A stretch of 64,000 bases of DNA from Pirellulaceae bacterium (GCA_019636385.1 JAHBXT010000001.1:1488001-1552000), one strand, 5' to 3'. Shown: positions 46,234-55,941, counted from the stretch's first letter. A program made the numbers and translations. Notes: generated from the sequence alone by a model not told the origin.

Positions 46234-46458
46234 GACTCGTGCTTTTGCTTCAAATTTCGATGCTTACGTGCTTTGGATGGACCTCAAGCCGCGTTCCTTC
46301 ACGGAATTTCCAGTTTTTTTCCGATTTTGGCTCCGCGAGTCGAAGTGCTGGTAGATTTCCCTGCGAACAGGCCCATTCTACCTGAAGAATCGTTGCCGTG
46401 CCGGCATCCAACCTAGCGATACGGCCACTTCACCTCTACGCCAATAAGGGACGCAAAA

Positions 46459-46677
46459 ATGAACCAAGTACCACGTAAACAGGCCTTCCAGATCACTGGC
46501 ATGACCTGCGGCCACTGTAAATCAGCGGTTGAGTCAGCCATCCGAGCCACCGAGGGCGTAACCGCTGCCCAGGTTGATTTGAAAGCAGGAAAAGCAGTTG
46601 TCGAGGGGCAATTCGTCGACAAATCAATCGTGGCTTCCGTCGAAGAAGCCGGCTATGAAGCAGTAGCCTCTCATTAG
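46459..46677 (+). CDS. copZ: CopZ-like copper chaperone
   Basis: This is a 72-residue single HMA domain with the metal site MTCGHC (Cys17, Cys20). It probably carries Cu(I) to CopA, encoded 45 bases downstream. AAGGG lies 9 bases upstream of the start. A C-terminal VEEAGYEAVA is typical of the fold. It has no signal peptide and so acts in the cytoplasm. Confidence 0.93.
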   Translation: MNQVPRKQAFQITGMTCGHCKSAVESAIRATEGVTAAQVDLKAGKAVVEGQFVDKSIVASVEEAGYEAVASH

Positions 46678-46722
46678 CAACCTCTAGCCAAGTGGTGGGC
46701 CTCTCAGACGAGGAGATGGATA

Positions 46723-48984
46723 ATGATGAATGCTGAGCAGACGGTCGAGATTGGCGTCAAGGGCATGACCTGCGCTGCATGTGTCCGACGCGTCGAAAAT
46801 GGACTGCGCAAGATCCCATCAGTGACCAGCGCTTCAGTCAACCTCGCGACGGAGCGTGCGGCGGTCGAGTTCGACCATTTCCCACAAGCTGGCGAACTCG
46901 AAACGATCCAACTTGCGATTACAAAGCTGGGTTATGAGCCCGTTGAGCTCTCCACGGTGCGAAACTCGGGTTCGATTGAGGACAACGATTTAGAAGCTCA
47001 GCGATTGTGGCATTTGTTCGTCGGAGCAGCGATCTTTGCACTACCGATCGTTGTGCTTGCGATGGCTCCCATGTTGTTCGACGGAGTCATGAGTTTGATG
47101 ATGTCCTGGTTGTCGATGGAGCAGTGGAATTGGGTCATGTTCGGCTTGGCCATTCCTGTTCAATTCTGGTTTGGCGGACGCTTCCTTCGACTAGGCGCAA
47201 AGAGCCTCTTTTCAACATCTCCCGATATGAATTCGCTGATTCTTCTGGGGACGATGGCCGCTTTCCTCTACAGCACTGTTGTCACGGTTTTTCCCCAGTG
47301 GATTCCTCCGCAATCGCGTCATGTCTACTTTGAAGCGTCGGCAGTAGTGATCACGCTAATCTTGTTAGGCAAATTCCTTGAAACGAAGTCTAGGCATCAA
47401 GCGTCTGACGCAATGAAGGTACTTCTAAAACTGGTACCGAAAATGGCCACAGTTATACGCAACGGTGAAGCGGTAACCATTCCTGCGGAGGCTGTTGTCC
47501 TTAATGATGTTGTTGAAGTCCGTCCTGGATCTGCCATCGCAGTGGACGGTGTGGTCGTTAGTGGCTCTACCTATATCGATGAGAGCATGGTGACTGGTGA
47601 GAGCGTACCAGTGGCCAAGGAAACGGGGGACGAAGTGGTGGCAGGTACGATCAACGGCAGTGGAAGTATTCAGTTTCGAGCCACTGCCATCGGAGCCGAC
47701 ACGACTTTAGCGAAGATCGTGGCGTTCGTTGAATCTGCGCAGGCTTCGAAGCCGCGCATTCAAGGCATTGCTGATCGAGTCGTCGCGTACTTTGTACCCG
47801 TGGTGTTGTTGATCGCATTGCTTACTGCCCTCGCATGGCTTTTCGTAATGCCCGGCGGCTCAATCGATCAAGCACTCATCCATGCGGTCGCTGTACTCAT
47901 TATTGCTTGCCCATGTGCAATGGGACTCGCGGTTCCTACGAGTGTGATGGTGGGTACGGGCAAGGCGGCGCAACAAGGGATTCTGTTTCGCTCGACGGAT
48001 GCGATCGAGTCTTTGAGCCAAGTTGCATTGATCGCTTTTGATAAAACCGGAACGCTGACGGTTGGAAAACCGCACCTCTCGCTATTCCACGTATTGCCAC
48101 CGTTCTCGAGTGACGACTTGCTGGCCCAACTGGCTCTCGTAGAACAGCGATCGGAGCACCCTTTGGCCACGGCTATTGTGGATGCCGCTGCCAAAGGGCC
48201 CAAGTCGCCTCTTACCGTAACCAGCTTCAACGCCATTGCAGGCGCGGGAGTTGAAGCCGAATTATCCAACGGTCACGCGATAATCATCGGCTCGGAAAAG
48301 ATGATGCGAGAACGCCGCATCGATACATCGTCGTTAGATGCACAAGTGGCTGATGCAATGTCCGAGGGAAGCGGATACTTCTTTGCGGCGGTCAATGGTT
48401 CGCTCGCCGCGATCATGATCGTGTCAGATCCCATCAAACCGTCGACACCAAGTGCAGTGGAGCATCTAAAACAATCGGGCTACGAAGTGGCGCTCATCTC
48501 AGGGGACAATGAGCGAACCGCATTATCGATTGCAGATCGCTGCGGGATACCAGCAACGATGGTATATGCGGAAGTGCGTCCGAATGACAAGGCAGACGTG
48601 GTATACACGCTCAAGCGAGACGGACGACGTGTGGCTTTCGTGGGCGATGGCTTGAACGATGCTCCTGCGTTAACAATTGCTGATGTCGGCATCGCGATGG
48701 GCACAGGAACAGACCTTGCGATCGAGAGCGCAGATGTGATTGCGATGTCTGGCGACATTCAGAACATTCCGCGTGCGATAAGCTTGTCGAAGGCCGTGAT
48801 GTTGAACATCAAGCAGAATCTGGGCTGGGCATTTGGCTACAACGTTTTGCTTATTCCCATTGCAACCGGCCTGCTTAAACCCATCACAGGTCTGAGTCTG
48901 TCACCGATAGCGGCAGGTCTGGCGATGAGTCTCTCTAGCTTCTTTGTCGTGACAAACGCATTGCGATTAAGGTCGTGGCGATGA
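46723..48984 (+). CDS. copA: Copper-translocating P1B-type ATPase
   Basis: The 753-residue pump exports Cu(I) from the cytoplasm using ATP. It has a single N-terminal HMA domain (MTCAACVRRV), eight membrane helices, the transport motif CPCAMGLAVPTS, the phosphorylation site DKTGTLT, the HP motif in SEHPLA and the hinge GDGLNDAPAL. Only one N-terminal metal domain is present, while many bacterial CopA have two. The ribosome site GAGGAG is 9 bases upstream. It is co-directional with copZ. Confidence 0.97.
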   Translation: MMNAEQTVEIGVKGMTCAACVRRVENGLRKIPSVTSASVNLATERAAVEFDHFPQAGELETIQLAITKLGYEPVELSTVRNSGSIEDNDLEAQRLWHLFVGAAIFALPIVVLAMAPMLFDGVMSLMMSWLSMEQWNWVMFGLAIPVQFWFGGRFLRLGAKSLFSTSPDMNSLILLGTMAAFLYSTVVTVFPQWIPPQSRHVYFEASAVVITLILLGKFLETKSRHQASDAMKVLLKLVPKMATVIRNGEAVTIPAEAVVLNDVVEVRPGSAIAVDGVVVSGSTYIDESMVTGESVPVAKETGDEVVAGTINGSGSIQFRATAIGADTTLAKIVAFVESAQASKPRIQGIADRVVAYFVPVVLLIALLTALAWLFVMPGGSIDQALIHAVAVLIIACPCAMGLAVPTSVMVGTGKAAQQGILFRSTDAIESLSQVALIAFDKTGTLTVGKPHLSLFHVLPPFSSDDLLAQLALVEQRSEHPLATAIVDAAAKGPKSPLTVTSFNAIAGAGVEAELSNGHAIIIGSEKMMRERRIDTSSLDAQVADAMSEGSGYFFAAVNGSLAAIMIVSDPIKPSTPSAVEHLKQSGYEVALISGDNERTALSIADRCGIPATMVYAEVRPNDKADVVYTLKRDGRRVAFVGDGLNDAPALTIADVGIAMGTGTDLAIESADVIAMSGDIQNIPRAISLSKAVMLNIKQNLGWAFGYNVLLIPIATGLLKPITGLSLSPIAAGLAMSLSSFFVVTNALRLRSWR

Positions 48985-48989
48985 ATTTG

Positions 48990-49022
48990 GTTTCGGGCCG
49001 CGCCTGAAGCGCGGCCCGAAAC
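48990..49022. terminator. Strong hairpin between copA and csp
   Basis: GTTTCGGGCCGCGC (48990-49003) pairs perfectly with GCGCGGCCCGAAAC (49009-49022), a 14-bp stem with a CTGAA loop. It starts 6 bases after the copA stop and lies 40 bases from the end of the convergent csp gene, so it probably ends both transcripts. No T run follows. Confidence 0.75.
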
Positions 49023-49062
49023 AACAGACTCATTATTTCACTTCCCGGTTGTTGCTATGCAA

Positions 49063-49485
49063 TCATTTTTGAGCTTGCTTGAGCATGTCGCGACATTCCT
49101 TCGCGCACTCTCGGCAGGATTTAGCACAAGCGGCCATATGTTCATCATCGGGAAATTTTTCACACGCAGCCGCACACTCTTCACAACACTTGGCGCAGCA
49201 TTCGAGCATGGGCTTAGCTAAGGGGCTGTTGCGCGCGCACAGTGTCGCACATGTTTTGCAGCACTCGGCGCAGTCAGCGCACATTCTTGCAGTTGCTTGA
49301 TGCTCCTTTTTCCCTTCGGAAAGCATTTTTAGGCAATGATCAAAACAGCTATCGCACTCGATCTGGCAAGCGGCACAGACTTCGGCGCATTTTTTCATTT
49401 TCGAATCCTCATGTTGGTCAGCAAATGCCGTGAGCGGAACAATCGCAGATAGGGCGAACGCGGCAACAAGTGAAAAGTGGGACAT
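49063..49485 (-). CDS. Exported Csp-type copper storage protein
   Basis: The four-helix Csp fold stores many Cu(I) ions inside a bundle lined with Cys. I chose ATG 49485 because GAGG lies 8 bases before it and it gives a Sec signal (LVAAFALSAIVPLTAFAD). The mature chain carries 22 Cys by my count, mostly as CxxxC or CxxC (CAEVCAACQIECDSC, CADCAECCKTC, CCAKCCEEC, CRECAKEC). A signal peptide makes it a Csp1-like exported member. It converges on copA, which argues for copper. Confidence 0.88.
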   Translation of the reverse strand: MSHFSLVAAFALSAIVPLTAFADQHEDSKMKKCAEVCAACQIECDSCFDHCLKMLSEGKKEHQATARMCADCAECCKTCATLCARNSPLAKPMLECCAKCCEECAAACEKFPDDEHMAACAKSCRECAKECRDMLKQAQK

Positions 49486-49858
49486 GACAAACCTCGCATT
49501 GAATGGACTTAACGCAGCATCGAAACGGTCGATACCTTTTTCCGCCGCTGCCGCAGCACTCATGCCGGAATACGGCGTTTCTTGGACATAGAGCAAGTAT
49601 GCCAAAAAATCGAAAAAGCTGTGAAGGCAATTCGCTTGAGCTTCATCTAAGCACTCACTCAAGATTTAGCGAGCATTCTGCAAACGACTTGCGCAGTGGC
49701 GAATCTGATTGATCGCCAATCGAGCAAGTTGAGTGCACAGTGTTCGCAAATAATCCAAAGTTCGCTGAAGAAAGTGTCTGCCAAATGCATCCAAACTCAA
49801 GGTTGCGGAAGTGGTTTCATGCAACGCGAGGTCCAATAGTGAAATACGAGGTTGAAAA
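49486..49858. other. Divergent promoter region between csp and the metallothionein-like gene
   Basis: These 373 bases hold no gene that I can support; the minus-strand frame extending csp upstream lacks a ribosome site and has no plausible signal peptide. Both flanking genes read away, so their promoters and any operator should be here. I see no palindrome long enough to name as an operator. Confidence 0.5.
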
Positions 49859-50200
49859 ATGAAGTCAGTAGCTATGTTTTTGATGTTGGTTCTTTTTGCG
49901 GTTAGTCTTGCAATTGCGGCGAGTGTCGCAAGCAACCCGACCACTGATGTGTCACAATCATGCGTTTGCTCCAGTTGCTGTACCGACGGCGGCTGCTGCT
50001 GTGAAACCGGGATTTGCAGCTGCGCACAGTGCACATGCGAATGCTGCACAAGCGATTCCAATGCCTGTGAGGCCACTTGTTGCGGAGGCAAAGAATCTAG
50101 CTCAGCCGCGAGCACGCTCACACAGGGTGTCGAGAGTGGTACGTGCCCAATGTGCCCATCCGAGAAGGGACTGAAAAAGGTCGTCTCAGGTGCCAAGTAG
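49859..50200 (+). CDS. Exported metallothionein-like Cys-rich protein
   Basis: The 113-residue product has a signal peptide (FLMLVLFAVSLAIAASVASN). Between residues 35 and 75 it packs 16 Cys, as in CVCSSCC, CCCETGICSC and AQCTCECC, with a later CPMC. The density is like eukaryotic metallothionein, but the order of Cys is different and no family is recognised. A metallothionein with a Sec signal would bind metal outside the cytoplasm. It stands between csp and a GNAT gene and is followed by strong hairpins. Confidence 0.75.
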   Translation: MKSVAMFLMLVLFAVSLAIAASVASNPTTDVSQSCVCSSCCTDGGCCCETGICSCAQCTCECCTSDSNACEATCCGGKESSSAASTLTQGVESGTCPMCPSEKGLKKVVSGAK

Positions 50201-50246
50201 ATTGTCAACAATACTAACCCGTTTGTTAAACCGGCAGGTTGTCAAA

Positions 50247-50277
50247 GAGTGTTGGTTGTCTTTAACGACCAACACTC
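50247..50277 (+). terminator. Hairpin after the metallothionein-like gene
   Basis: GAGTGTTGGTTGT (50247-50259) pairs with ACGACCAACACTC (50265-50277) around CTTTA, with one G-T pair. It begins 47 bases after the stop. No T run follows, but the stem is strong. Confidence 0.65.
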
Positions 50278-50299
50278 AATGCGAGGCTAGCTTCGCATT
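50278..50299. repeat. 22-base near-perfect palindrome
   Basis: AATGCGAG-GCTAGC-TTCGCATT reads the same on both strands apart from one mismatched pair. It directly follows the hairpin at 50247 and lies about 100 bases before the GNAT gene, so it could be an operator or a second terminator stem. Confidence 0.5.
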
Positions 50300-50400
50300 G
50301 GCCTGAAATGTTAATTAGGAAGCATTGAACAAAAATTTGTCTCGACGATCGGGGAGGAATCGTTATATCCACAAACGAAGAAGGAATTGAGCGCGTTGCC

Positions 50401-51099
50401 ATGCGTTATGAGACATTGGTGATAACGGATGCAGCATTCACGCTCGCTCCGCGAAAAATCGATAGGCTTGTGTATTCACTACTTCGACGCGTAGGTATTG
50501 CCGACTTCAGCCTGCTCATGTGTTCCAACGTCGAACACTTAGCTGCATCCGGACAAAAGTTACCCGACGGGATTGAACTAATTGAACTATCGGTCGAGAG
50601 CTTCGATATTCTTTCACAGTGCAACCCGCTCCTCCAGTGCGAAGCTTTTCAATATCTCGATCGTAAAAGATTTCGTTGCTATGCATTAATGGCCAGCGAA
50701 GCGATTGTTGCATATGCCTGGGTTGGCACGGGCGATATTCCAGCCGCGCATAACTCCAGCGGACATGTATGGACAGGTCTTCCGTTATTTCTGGATCCTG
50801 AGACCGCTTATCTTTTCGCCGCATTCGTAAAACCTGAGCATCGTGGAAAGCGGTTATATCAAGTGCTCATTAGTCAGGCAGCAGAGATTCTTAGGGCGGA
50901 CGGAGTCCTGCGAATTGCTTTAACGACTGACGCCAACAATGCACGAGCGATTCAGGCTGTAAAACGGATGGGATTCGAAGTTTGTGGAGTAACAACGTTT
51001 TGTGCGTTTGTTGGCTGGAGAAGAGCTTACTACTGCGTTTCGTCAAGCTTCGAGCCGAGTAAAGTTGGACAATACGTGGGTGACCCCCGCACTCGCTAG
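50401..51099 (+). CDS. GNAT-family N-acetyltransferase
   Basis: The C-terminal half carries the acetyl-CoA motif A (AAFVKPEHRGKRLYQVLI) and motif B (NARAIQAVKRMGFEV). The N-terminal 80 residues are variable (LVITDAAFTLAPRKI). No signal peptide is visible, so it acts in the cytoplasm. The substrate is unknown. It sits within the metal region, but nothing ties it to metals. Confidence 0.82.
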   Translation: MRYETLVITDAAFTLAPRKIDRLVYSLLRRVGIADFSLLMCSNVEHLAASGQKLPDGIELIELSVESFDILSQCNPLLQCEAFQYLDRKRFRCYALMASEAIVAYAWVGTGDIPAAHNSSGHVWTGLPLFLDPETAYLFAAFVKPEHRGKRLYQVLISQAAEILRADGVLRIALTTDANNARAIQAVKRMGFEVCGVTTFCAFVGWRRAYYCVSSSFEPSKVGQYVGDPRTR

Positions 51100-51305
51100 C
51101 AAACCGGCCTTCGTCAATCCGAGATCCCGACACGCATTCAACATTACTTCGACATTCATGCTCCGAATCAGTTTTATTTCTGAAGGTGAGTCGCGAGCGA
51201 AGCATCAAACTTGTATGTGTGGACCGAATGGCGGCTCACGACCTCACAGAAGTCGACATCTTTGTATTTACGATGTCGCAAGTCATGTTCTTGAAAGGAA
51301 CTACG

Positions 51306-51902
51306 ATGAGTATCGAAAGTTTTGGAAAATTTGCGGCTTCGATCGCACTGGTAGCGGGTCTCGCACTTGCCTTTCCGCAAGTGACACAAGCCCAATCACG
51401 GATCAATGACAAGGTATCGAGAAACAATGGGGCGGGCTTTTGGGCCAACCAGCGAACTTCTCGCAACATCCAACATGCCAGAGACTATTCAACTGGAATC
51501 CAGCGGTATGCAACTCAATCGCCGATGATTCAAACGCAGGTGACGCAAGCCGAATCCCAGATGCTTGGTCAGCAATTGCAGGCCATTCAGCGTGATTTGG
51601 TAATTGTTCGTGACGAACACGCAACTAACCCGAAGGTTGTCGCGCAAGTCAAGAAGATCGAAACGCAACTCGGCCAAGCGAACGCAGTCCAGAAGTCGCT
51701 TCATGAAGAATGCTGCAAATCATCACCAGATGGAAAAATGTGCGCAGAGATGTGCAGCAAGATCCAAGTATCGCTAGATGAAATGAAGAAGGAGCACGAC
51801 AAGCTGCTAAAGGAGCTCGGTCACGAAGATGCCGCACACCATGCGGCAGGTGGACATGAGCCTCTCGATCATGAAACGCCGGCACCAAAGCCTGGGAAGT
51901 AA
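51306..51902 (+). CDS. Exported helical protein with Cys and His residues, unknown
   Basis: The start at 51306 has AAAGGA 7 bases upstream and leads to a signal peptide (IALVAGLALAFPQVTQA). The mature protein is predicted helical and coiled (TQVTQAESQMLGQQLQAIQ, SLDEMKKEHDKLLKEL). Cys-containing HEECCKSSPDGKMCAEMCSK and the His-rich tail AAHHAAGGHEPLDHETP suggest metal binding. I do not recognise a family. Its neighbours are the GNAT gene and the convergent ABC permease. Confidence 0.75.
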   Translation: MSIESFGKFAASIALVAGLALAFPQVTQAQSRINDKVSRNNGAGFWANQRTSRNIQHARDYSTGIQRYATQSPMIQTQVTQAESQMLGQQLQAIQRDLVIVRDEHATNPKVVAQVKKIETQLGQANAVQKSLHEECCKSSPDGKMCAEMCSKIQVSLDEMKKEHDKLLKELGHEDAAHHAAGGHEPLDHETPAPKPGK

Positions 51903-51941
51903 AGTTTTTATCGCCCGTGTTCACCTTGAACAATCGTTAGT

Positions 51942-51970
51942 AGGCAGTTCGCCTTTTGCGAGCTGCCTTT
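51942..51970. terminator. Intrinsic terminator between convergent genes
   Basis: AGGCAGTTCGC (51942-51952) pairs with GCGAGCTGCCT (51958-51968) around CTTTT, with one G-T pair, and is followed by TTT. It probably ends the helical-protein gene, and may also stop the ABC operon that ends at 52032. Confidence 0.65.
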
Positions 51971-52031
51971 GGCGTATCATCGCTGGAATCTTTCTATTCA
52001 GTCGGTTCCTCTACGCTTCTTTTATTCGCGA

Positions 52032-53165
52032 CTATGACTGACGAAGAGCGTGCACGATTGAAATTGTTGAAGCTTGGATTGCTGGAGGTAAACCAGAGAT
52101 CACGCCAACACAAAGGGAAATTGCTGATCCGGAAAACGCCTGTGCTACGGACGGTCGGAAGGCAATAGTCGCTCCCTCAGCTCCGATCGCAAAACCACCG
52201 AGACTCAGCGCGAGCATCGCAAGCAACGTTCCGGTTACGCCTCCCACCAAGCATAAGAGTGTGCTTTCGGTGAGAACCAGACGCATGGTGGTTAGAGGAC
52301 GCACGCCGATGGTCTGCAACACTGCGTATTCCTTGATGCGATCCTGGACACTCATGACCGTTGTAGTAGCCACAAGCGATAACACCAGACCGACACACGC
52401 GTAGCCGAGCCAGTGGGCAAACCCGATGAGGTCGACAAGATCCGAAAGTGTGCTCGCTTGAAACGCTCCTTTACGACGCGTTTTGGTTGCCACGGCACCA
52501 GCTCGCAACTTGGAGTCGATTTCACTTGCCACGCGATCGGGATCGGCATCGTCGGTCAATTGGACCTCGTGCTGAGTAACCAGTCCGGCTGCGTTGAGGC
52601 CGCGGGCATACTGCAGAAAAGCGAGACTCGTATAAATAAGGTTTTCTTCGGAAGGCACCGTCGACGAAAAAAGCCCTGCTATCCGCACCGAAATGTCACC
52701 GATCGAAAACTGGTCGCCGACTTTTAAGCCTCGACGATTCGCAACATTGCGCCCGACAATGGCTGCATCGCGTTGTGATTGAAACTGTTGCCAGCTACCG
52801 CTTACAAGCGTGAGTGGTCGCGACTTTTGGATCTGGATGGGGTCGGCACCGTTGAACACCACGATGTCCAAGCTTGCTCGACAGTTATTCGTCCACACTT
52901 GGATAGGCATGACATCGCGCACCCCATTAATCTCACGGATCTTCGTTGCATAATCCTCTGGCAAGCGGCTGGTGGTTGGGCAAAAGCGATTTTCCTGAAA
53001 CACAATCAAGCTGCGATCCGCATCGGAACCCGTCGTCAGCCGATGAAGCCCTTCTTGAACAGAGCCAACGAAACAAAAGACGAACATCGCTACCGCTGCA
53101 CCCGATACCGTCAGCAGCGTTCGAGTACGGTGTCGCCACAATGTTTTCAAGACATAACCAATCAT
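52032..53165 (-). CDS. ABC transporter permease, FtsX/MacB family (second copy)
   Basis: The 377-residue protein has one N-terminal membrane helix ([20 protein letters not shown]), a large periplasmic domain and three C-terminal helices ([51 protein letters not shown]). This is the layout of MacB, LolC/E and DevC permeases. The start overlaps the ATPase stop (ATGA). It is the last gene of a five-gene export operon, which has another permease at its beginning. Confidence 0.9.
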   Translation of the reverse strand: MIGYVLKTLWRHRTRTLLTVSGAAVAMFVFCFVGSVQEGLHRLTTGSDADRSLIVFQENRFCPTTSRLPEDYATKIREINGVRDVMPIQVWTNNCRASLDIVVFNGADPIQIQKSRPLTLVSGSWQQFQSQRDAAIVGRNVANRRGLKVGDQFSIGDISVRIAGLFSSTVPSEENLIYTSLAFLQYARGLNAAGLVTQHEVQLTDDADPDRVASEIDSKLRAGAVATKTRRKGAFQASTLSDLVDLIGFAHWLGYACVGLVLSLVATTTVMSVQDRIKEYAVLQTIGVRPLTTMRLVLTESTLLCLVGGVTGTLLAMLALSLGGFAIGAEGATIAFRPSVAQAFSGSAISLCVGVISGLPPAIQASTISIVHALRQS

Positions 53166-53854
53166 CGAGCTGCTCCTTCTGCGCGTGCCAGAAACTTGCC
53201 CCGATCGAGGACTAATTGCTTGGTTGCAATGGCCGCGACGTTGCTATCGTGCGTGACCATCAACATCGTGATATTGAGTTCACGATTGAGTCTCTGCAGA
53301 AGTATCTGAACTTGGTCGCTGGTTTCTGCGTCCAGACTCCCAGTCGGTTCATCCGCCACGACAACTTTCGGATGAGCCACTATTGCACGAGCAATGCCCA
53401 CGCGTTGTTCTTGTCCACCGGAAAGCTGGCGGGGATAGTGGTTTGCTCGATCGCTCAAGCCGACCGCCTCTAGAGCCAGTTCAACTCGTTGCCTTCGTTG
53501 CGCGGAGGATAACTTCAACAGCAGCGTTGGTAGTTCAACATTCTCATAAGCGGTCAACACAGGAATGAGATTGTGTGTCTGAAATATGTACCCAAGGTTG
53601 GCAGCTCTCCAATCAGCAAGCTGCGTGCGAGACAACTTGGTCACATCTGTCCCATCGACAGTAATTGTTCCCGCATCGGGCCGGTCAATTCCGCTCACCA
53701 AGTTAAGCAGCGTGCTTTTGCCGGTACCGCTGGGACCCATTAAGGAGATGAACTCGCCTTCCTCAATGTCCATGCTGATGTTGTCAAGTGGCGTGATGGT
53801 CTCTTCGCCCTTGCTAAAGCTCTTGCTTACACCACGAAGTTCTACGAGTGCCAT
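53162..53854 (-). CDS. ABC transporter ATPase, LolD/MacB type
   Basis: The 230-residue ATPase carries Walker [10 protein letters not shown], the Q-loop, the signature [15 protein letters not shown], Walker [13 protein letters not shown] and a switch His in MLMVTHDSN. It overlaps the permease start (ATGA) and begins directly after the adaptor stop. In MacB-like systems the ATPase moves a helix-type permease to push periplasmic substrates outwards. Confidence 0.96.
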   Translation of the reverse strand: MALVELRGVSKSFSKGEETITPLDNISMDIEEGEFISLMGPSGTGKSTLLNLVSGIDRPDAGTITVDGTDVTKLSRTQLADWRAANLGYIFQTHNLIPVLTAYENVELPTLLLKLSSAQRRQRVELALEAVGLSDRANHYPRQLSGGQEQRVGIARAIVAHPKVVVADEPTGSLDAETSDQVQILLQRLNRELNITMLMVTHDSNVAAIATKQLVLDRGKFLARAEGAAR

Positions 53855-55426
53855 CTATTTCATTCCTATAATTGGATCGTCGCTTGTTACATGCACCCTC
53901 GCACCATCTCGCAATCCATCTCTTCCTGAAGCGATCAACTTATCTGTAACTCGGAGACCTGATTTGATTGCGATGAGGTCATCGGCCGCTTTACCACCTA
54001 ATTCCACCGTGCGTTTTCTCGCCGTTGAATTCTCATCAACTATCCATAGAAACGATTGTGAATCGCTGGCCTGCACGAAAGACTCTGGAACGAATATGCG
54101 CTCGGCCTCTCCCATTGAATCGGACGATACGTCGCTTTTCGGAGCCAGAAAAGCGGCTGTGACGAGCATCTCGGGGCTCACGGATAGTGGTGGGTTAAGC
54201 AACTCAACCTTGACCTCCAATGTATTTTTCTGAATGTTCGCCGAGCTGGTGATCTGCAGCACTTGACCGTGGATTACATCGGCAGAAGAGGCGGTCTCAA
54301 TGTTGACTTGTTGGCCCGGTATGACCATCGGAACGTCCTCAAGTCGCACATCAACTCGCACCTGAAGTTTTTGTGGATCATACATTTCGACGACCGTACT
54401 TGAGCTTTGTCCAGCCGTAGTTTCGAGGCCCATGACTCGCGATCCAGGAGATGCGACCACTCTTAGAATGCGACCCTGCATCGGAGCGCGTACTGTGCTC
54501 CGCTCGAGGGCAAGTTCCGCTTGGCGTACTTGCAGCTTAGCTTCATTTCGATAAGCCTCCGCCGATTGAACCTTCGCTTCTGCTTCTTGCAGTTGCCGAG
54601 TTTCCTCTACCAGCAACTCCAATTGCCGTTCAAGAGCGTGAACGACTTCCTCGAGCGCACTGACCTCGCGTTCCAGATTAGGTTCGCGTTGTTTCAACTC
54701 TTGCAAGTTTGCTGTTGCCATCGCATGCTCGTTTTCGGCTTTCGCGATCGTGTTATCTGAGATCGCCCCCTTGGCTGATTGCTTTCCTGCCATACTTCCG
54801 AGCGTGTATTTAACGCTCGATTCGGCAGACTTGATAAGGAAGGGCAGTTTGGCTAACTCTGTTTTTGATTTCGTCAAATTGCTCATTGCATCGGCCAGTT
54901 GAATTCTCAAGTGCACGGGATTGTCGAAGCGAATGCGCGCTGCGGAAAGCTCCGCCTTCGCGCGATTAAGTTCACCCTCGCGGATTGCTAGAGCATTCTT
55001 CGCTTGCTCAAGTACCAATTCCGCATCGATGGAAACCAATCGTGCGATCGGCTCCCCTTTCTGCACTGTTTGCCCGCCTACGACCATTAGCTCCTCGATA
55101 ACTCCGTGAGTCATCGCGGCTACGCTAATGGCGGTTGGACGAGGCTCGATCCAGCCTGGCGCTTGGAATAGCGTTGTACCTGCTTGCTGAAGCTCAGCTC
55201 GCTTTACAATCACCGGAACGACCGTCACTGAGCGGGCTGGCATGAAGCGAGAGCCCGCTGCAGCGAAAAGTAGCATCGCAAAGCCCAACAAAACGCCGAC
55301 AGGTAATGCATACCGCGACAACCATCGCTTCTTGTGTTGAAGTGATGGCGCTTTGGTTGCGCTGATTGTCGGCGTACGATCTAGCGCCAGGCTACTAATA
55401 TCTAGTTGTTCTTTTGCCATGATCAT
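53855..55426 (-). CDS. HlyD-family adaptor of the ABC export system
   Basis: The 523-residue protein has one membrane segment (ALPVGVLLGFAMLLFAAAGS). After it come a lipoyl-like first half (VIEELMVVGGQTVQKGEPIARL), a long coiled coil of about 190 residues (LEREVSALEEVVHALERQL) and the second lipoyl half (RILRVVASPGSRVMGL). The membrane-proximal domain is present. The coiled coil is unusually long for MacA and is closer to HlyD/DevB. It overlaps the lipoprotein gene by 4 bases upstream and is followed directly by the ATPase gene. Confidence 0.92.
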   Translation of the reverse strand: MIMAKEQLDISSLALDRTPTISATKAPSLQHKKRWLSRYALPVGVLLGFAMLLFAAAGSRFMPARSVTVVPVIVKRAELQQAGTTLFQAPGWIEPRPTAISVAAMTHGVIEELMVVGGQTVQKGEPIARLVSIDAELVLEQAKNALAIREGELNRAKAELSAARIRFDNPVHLRIQLADAMSNLTKSKTELAKLPFLIKSAESSVKYTLGSMAGKQSAKGAISDNTIAKAENEHAMATANLQELKQREPNLEREVSALEEVVHALERQLELLVEETRQLQEAEAKVQSAEAYRNEAKLQVRQAELALERSTVRAPMQGRILRVVASPGSRVMGLETTAGQSSSTVVEMYDPQKLQVRVDVRLEDVPMVIPGQQVNIETASSADVIHGQVLQITSSANIQKNTLEVKVELLNPPLSVSPEMLVTAAFLAPKSDVSSDSMGEAERIFVPESFVQASDSQSFLWIVDENSTARKRTVELGGKAADDLIAIKSGLRVTDKLIASGRDGLRDGARVHVTSDDPIIGMK

Positions 55427-55941
55427 TTACCTGGCCGAACAAACACTTGGTTAGCGGCAATGGTAAGGTTGCCTTGTTCATCGCGTTTGGCTTTACCTTT
55501 GACAACCACCGTCGATAGTTCTTTGACCTTGAGTAGGTCGCGAGCACTTGACGCAACTGGTTTGCCTGTCTCGTCAACGAGTTTGATCGTGGCGATATTT
55601 TCCTTAACGGCTTCCGTCTGACAGCAATAGTCCCAAGGAGTTGGGCAACCTTCATCGTCCGCACAGTAAGGTACTTTCGGATCGACAATCGTGAATGCTG
55701 CCAGTCCTTCGACAAACGGCTTGCTTGATCCTCCAATTAGACCAACAAGGGTGACTTCTTGGCCGTCTTCGCTCTTTGCTCGCGCTTCACCTACGGGCAT
55801 GGCTCCCGTGGGCTCGCTTTCAACAAGAAAAGACGAAGTGGATTGGCTGGTATTCGCAGTCGATGAGCTACTGACTTTCGACTGGCAGCCGATAGATCCA
55901 AGAGTTAAAACGACCAACGCAATACTTGAAAAAACTTTCAT
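55423..55941 (-). CDS. Lipoprotein with DEGCPTPWDYCC motif in the ABC operon
   Basis: The lipobox GSIGC (about residues 15-19) marks a lipoprotein. A beta-rich part (EVTLVGLIGGSSKPFVEGL) resembles an OB-fold. The centre holds CADDEGCPTPWDYCC, four Cys in a distinctive order, and the end reads VVVKGKAKRDEQGNL. It lies between the first permease and the adaptor and overlaps the adaptor start by 4 bases, so it must work with the exporter. I know similar motifs from planctomycetes, but no function. Confidence 0.8.
   Translation of the reverse strand: MKVFSSIALVVLTLGSIGCQSKVSSSSTANTSQSTSSFLVESEPTGAMPVGEARAKSEDGQEVTLVGLIGGSSKPFVEGLAAFTIVDPKVPYCADDEGCPTPWDYCCQTEAVKENIATIKLVDETGKPVASSARDLLKVKELSTVVVKGKAKRDEQGNLTIAANQVFVRPGK

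Noticed and set aside
51956..52168. Small plus-strand frame next to the helical-protein gene
   Set aside because: It overlaps the terminator and the 3' end of the ABC permease and lacks a ribosome site.
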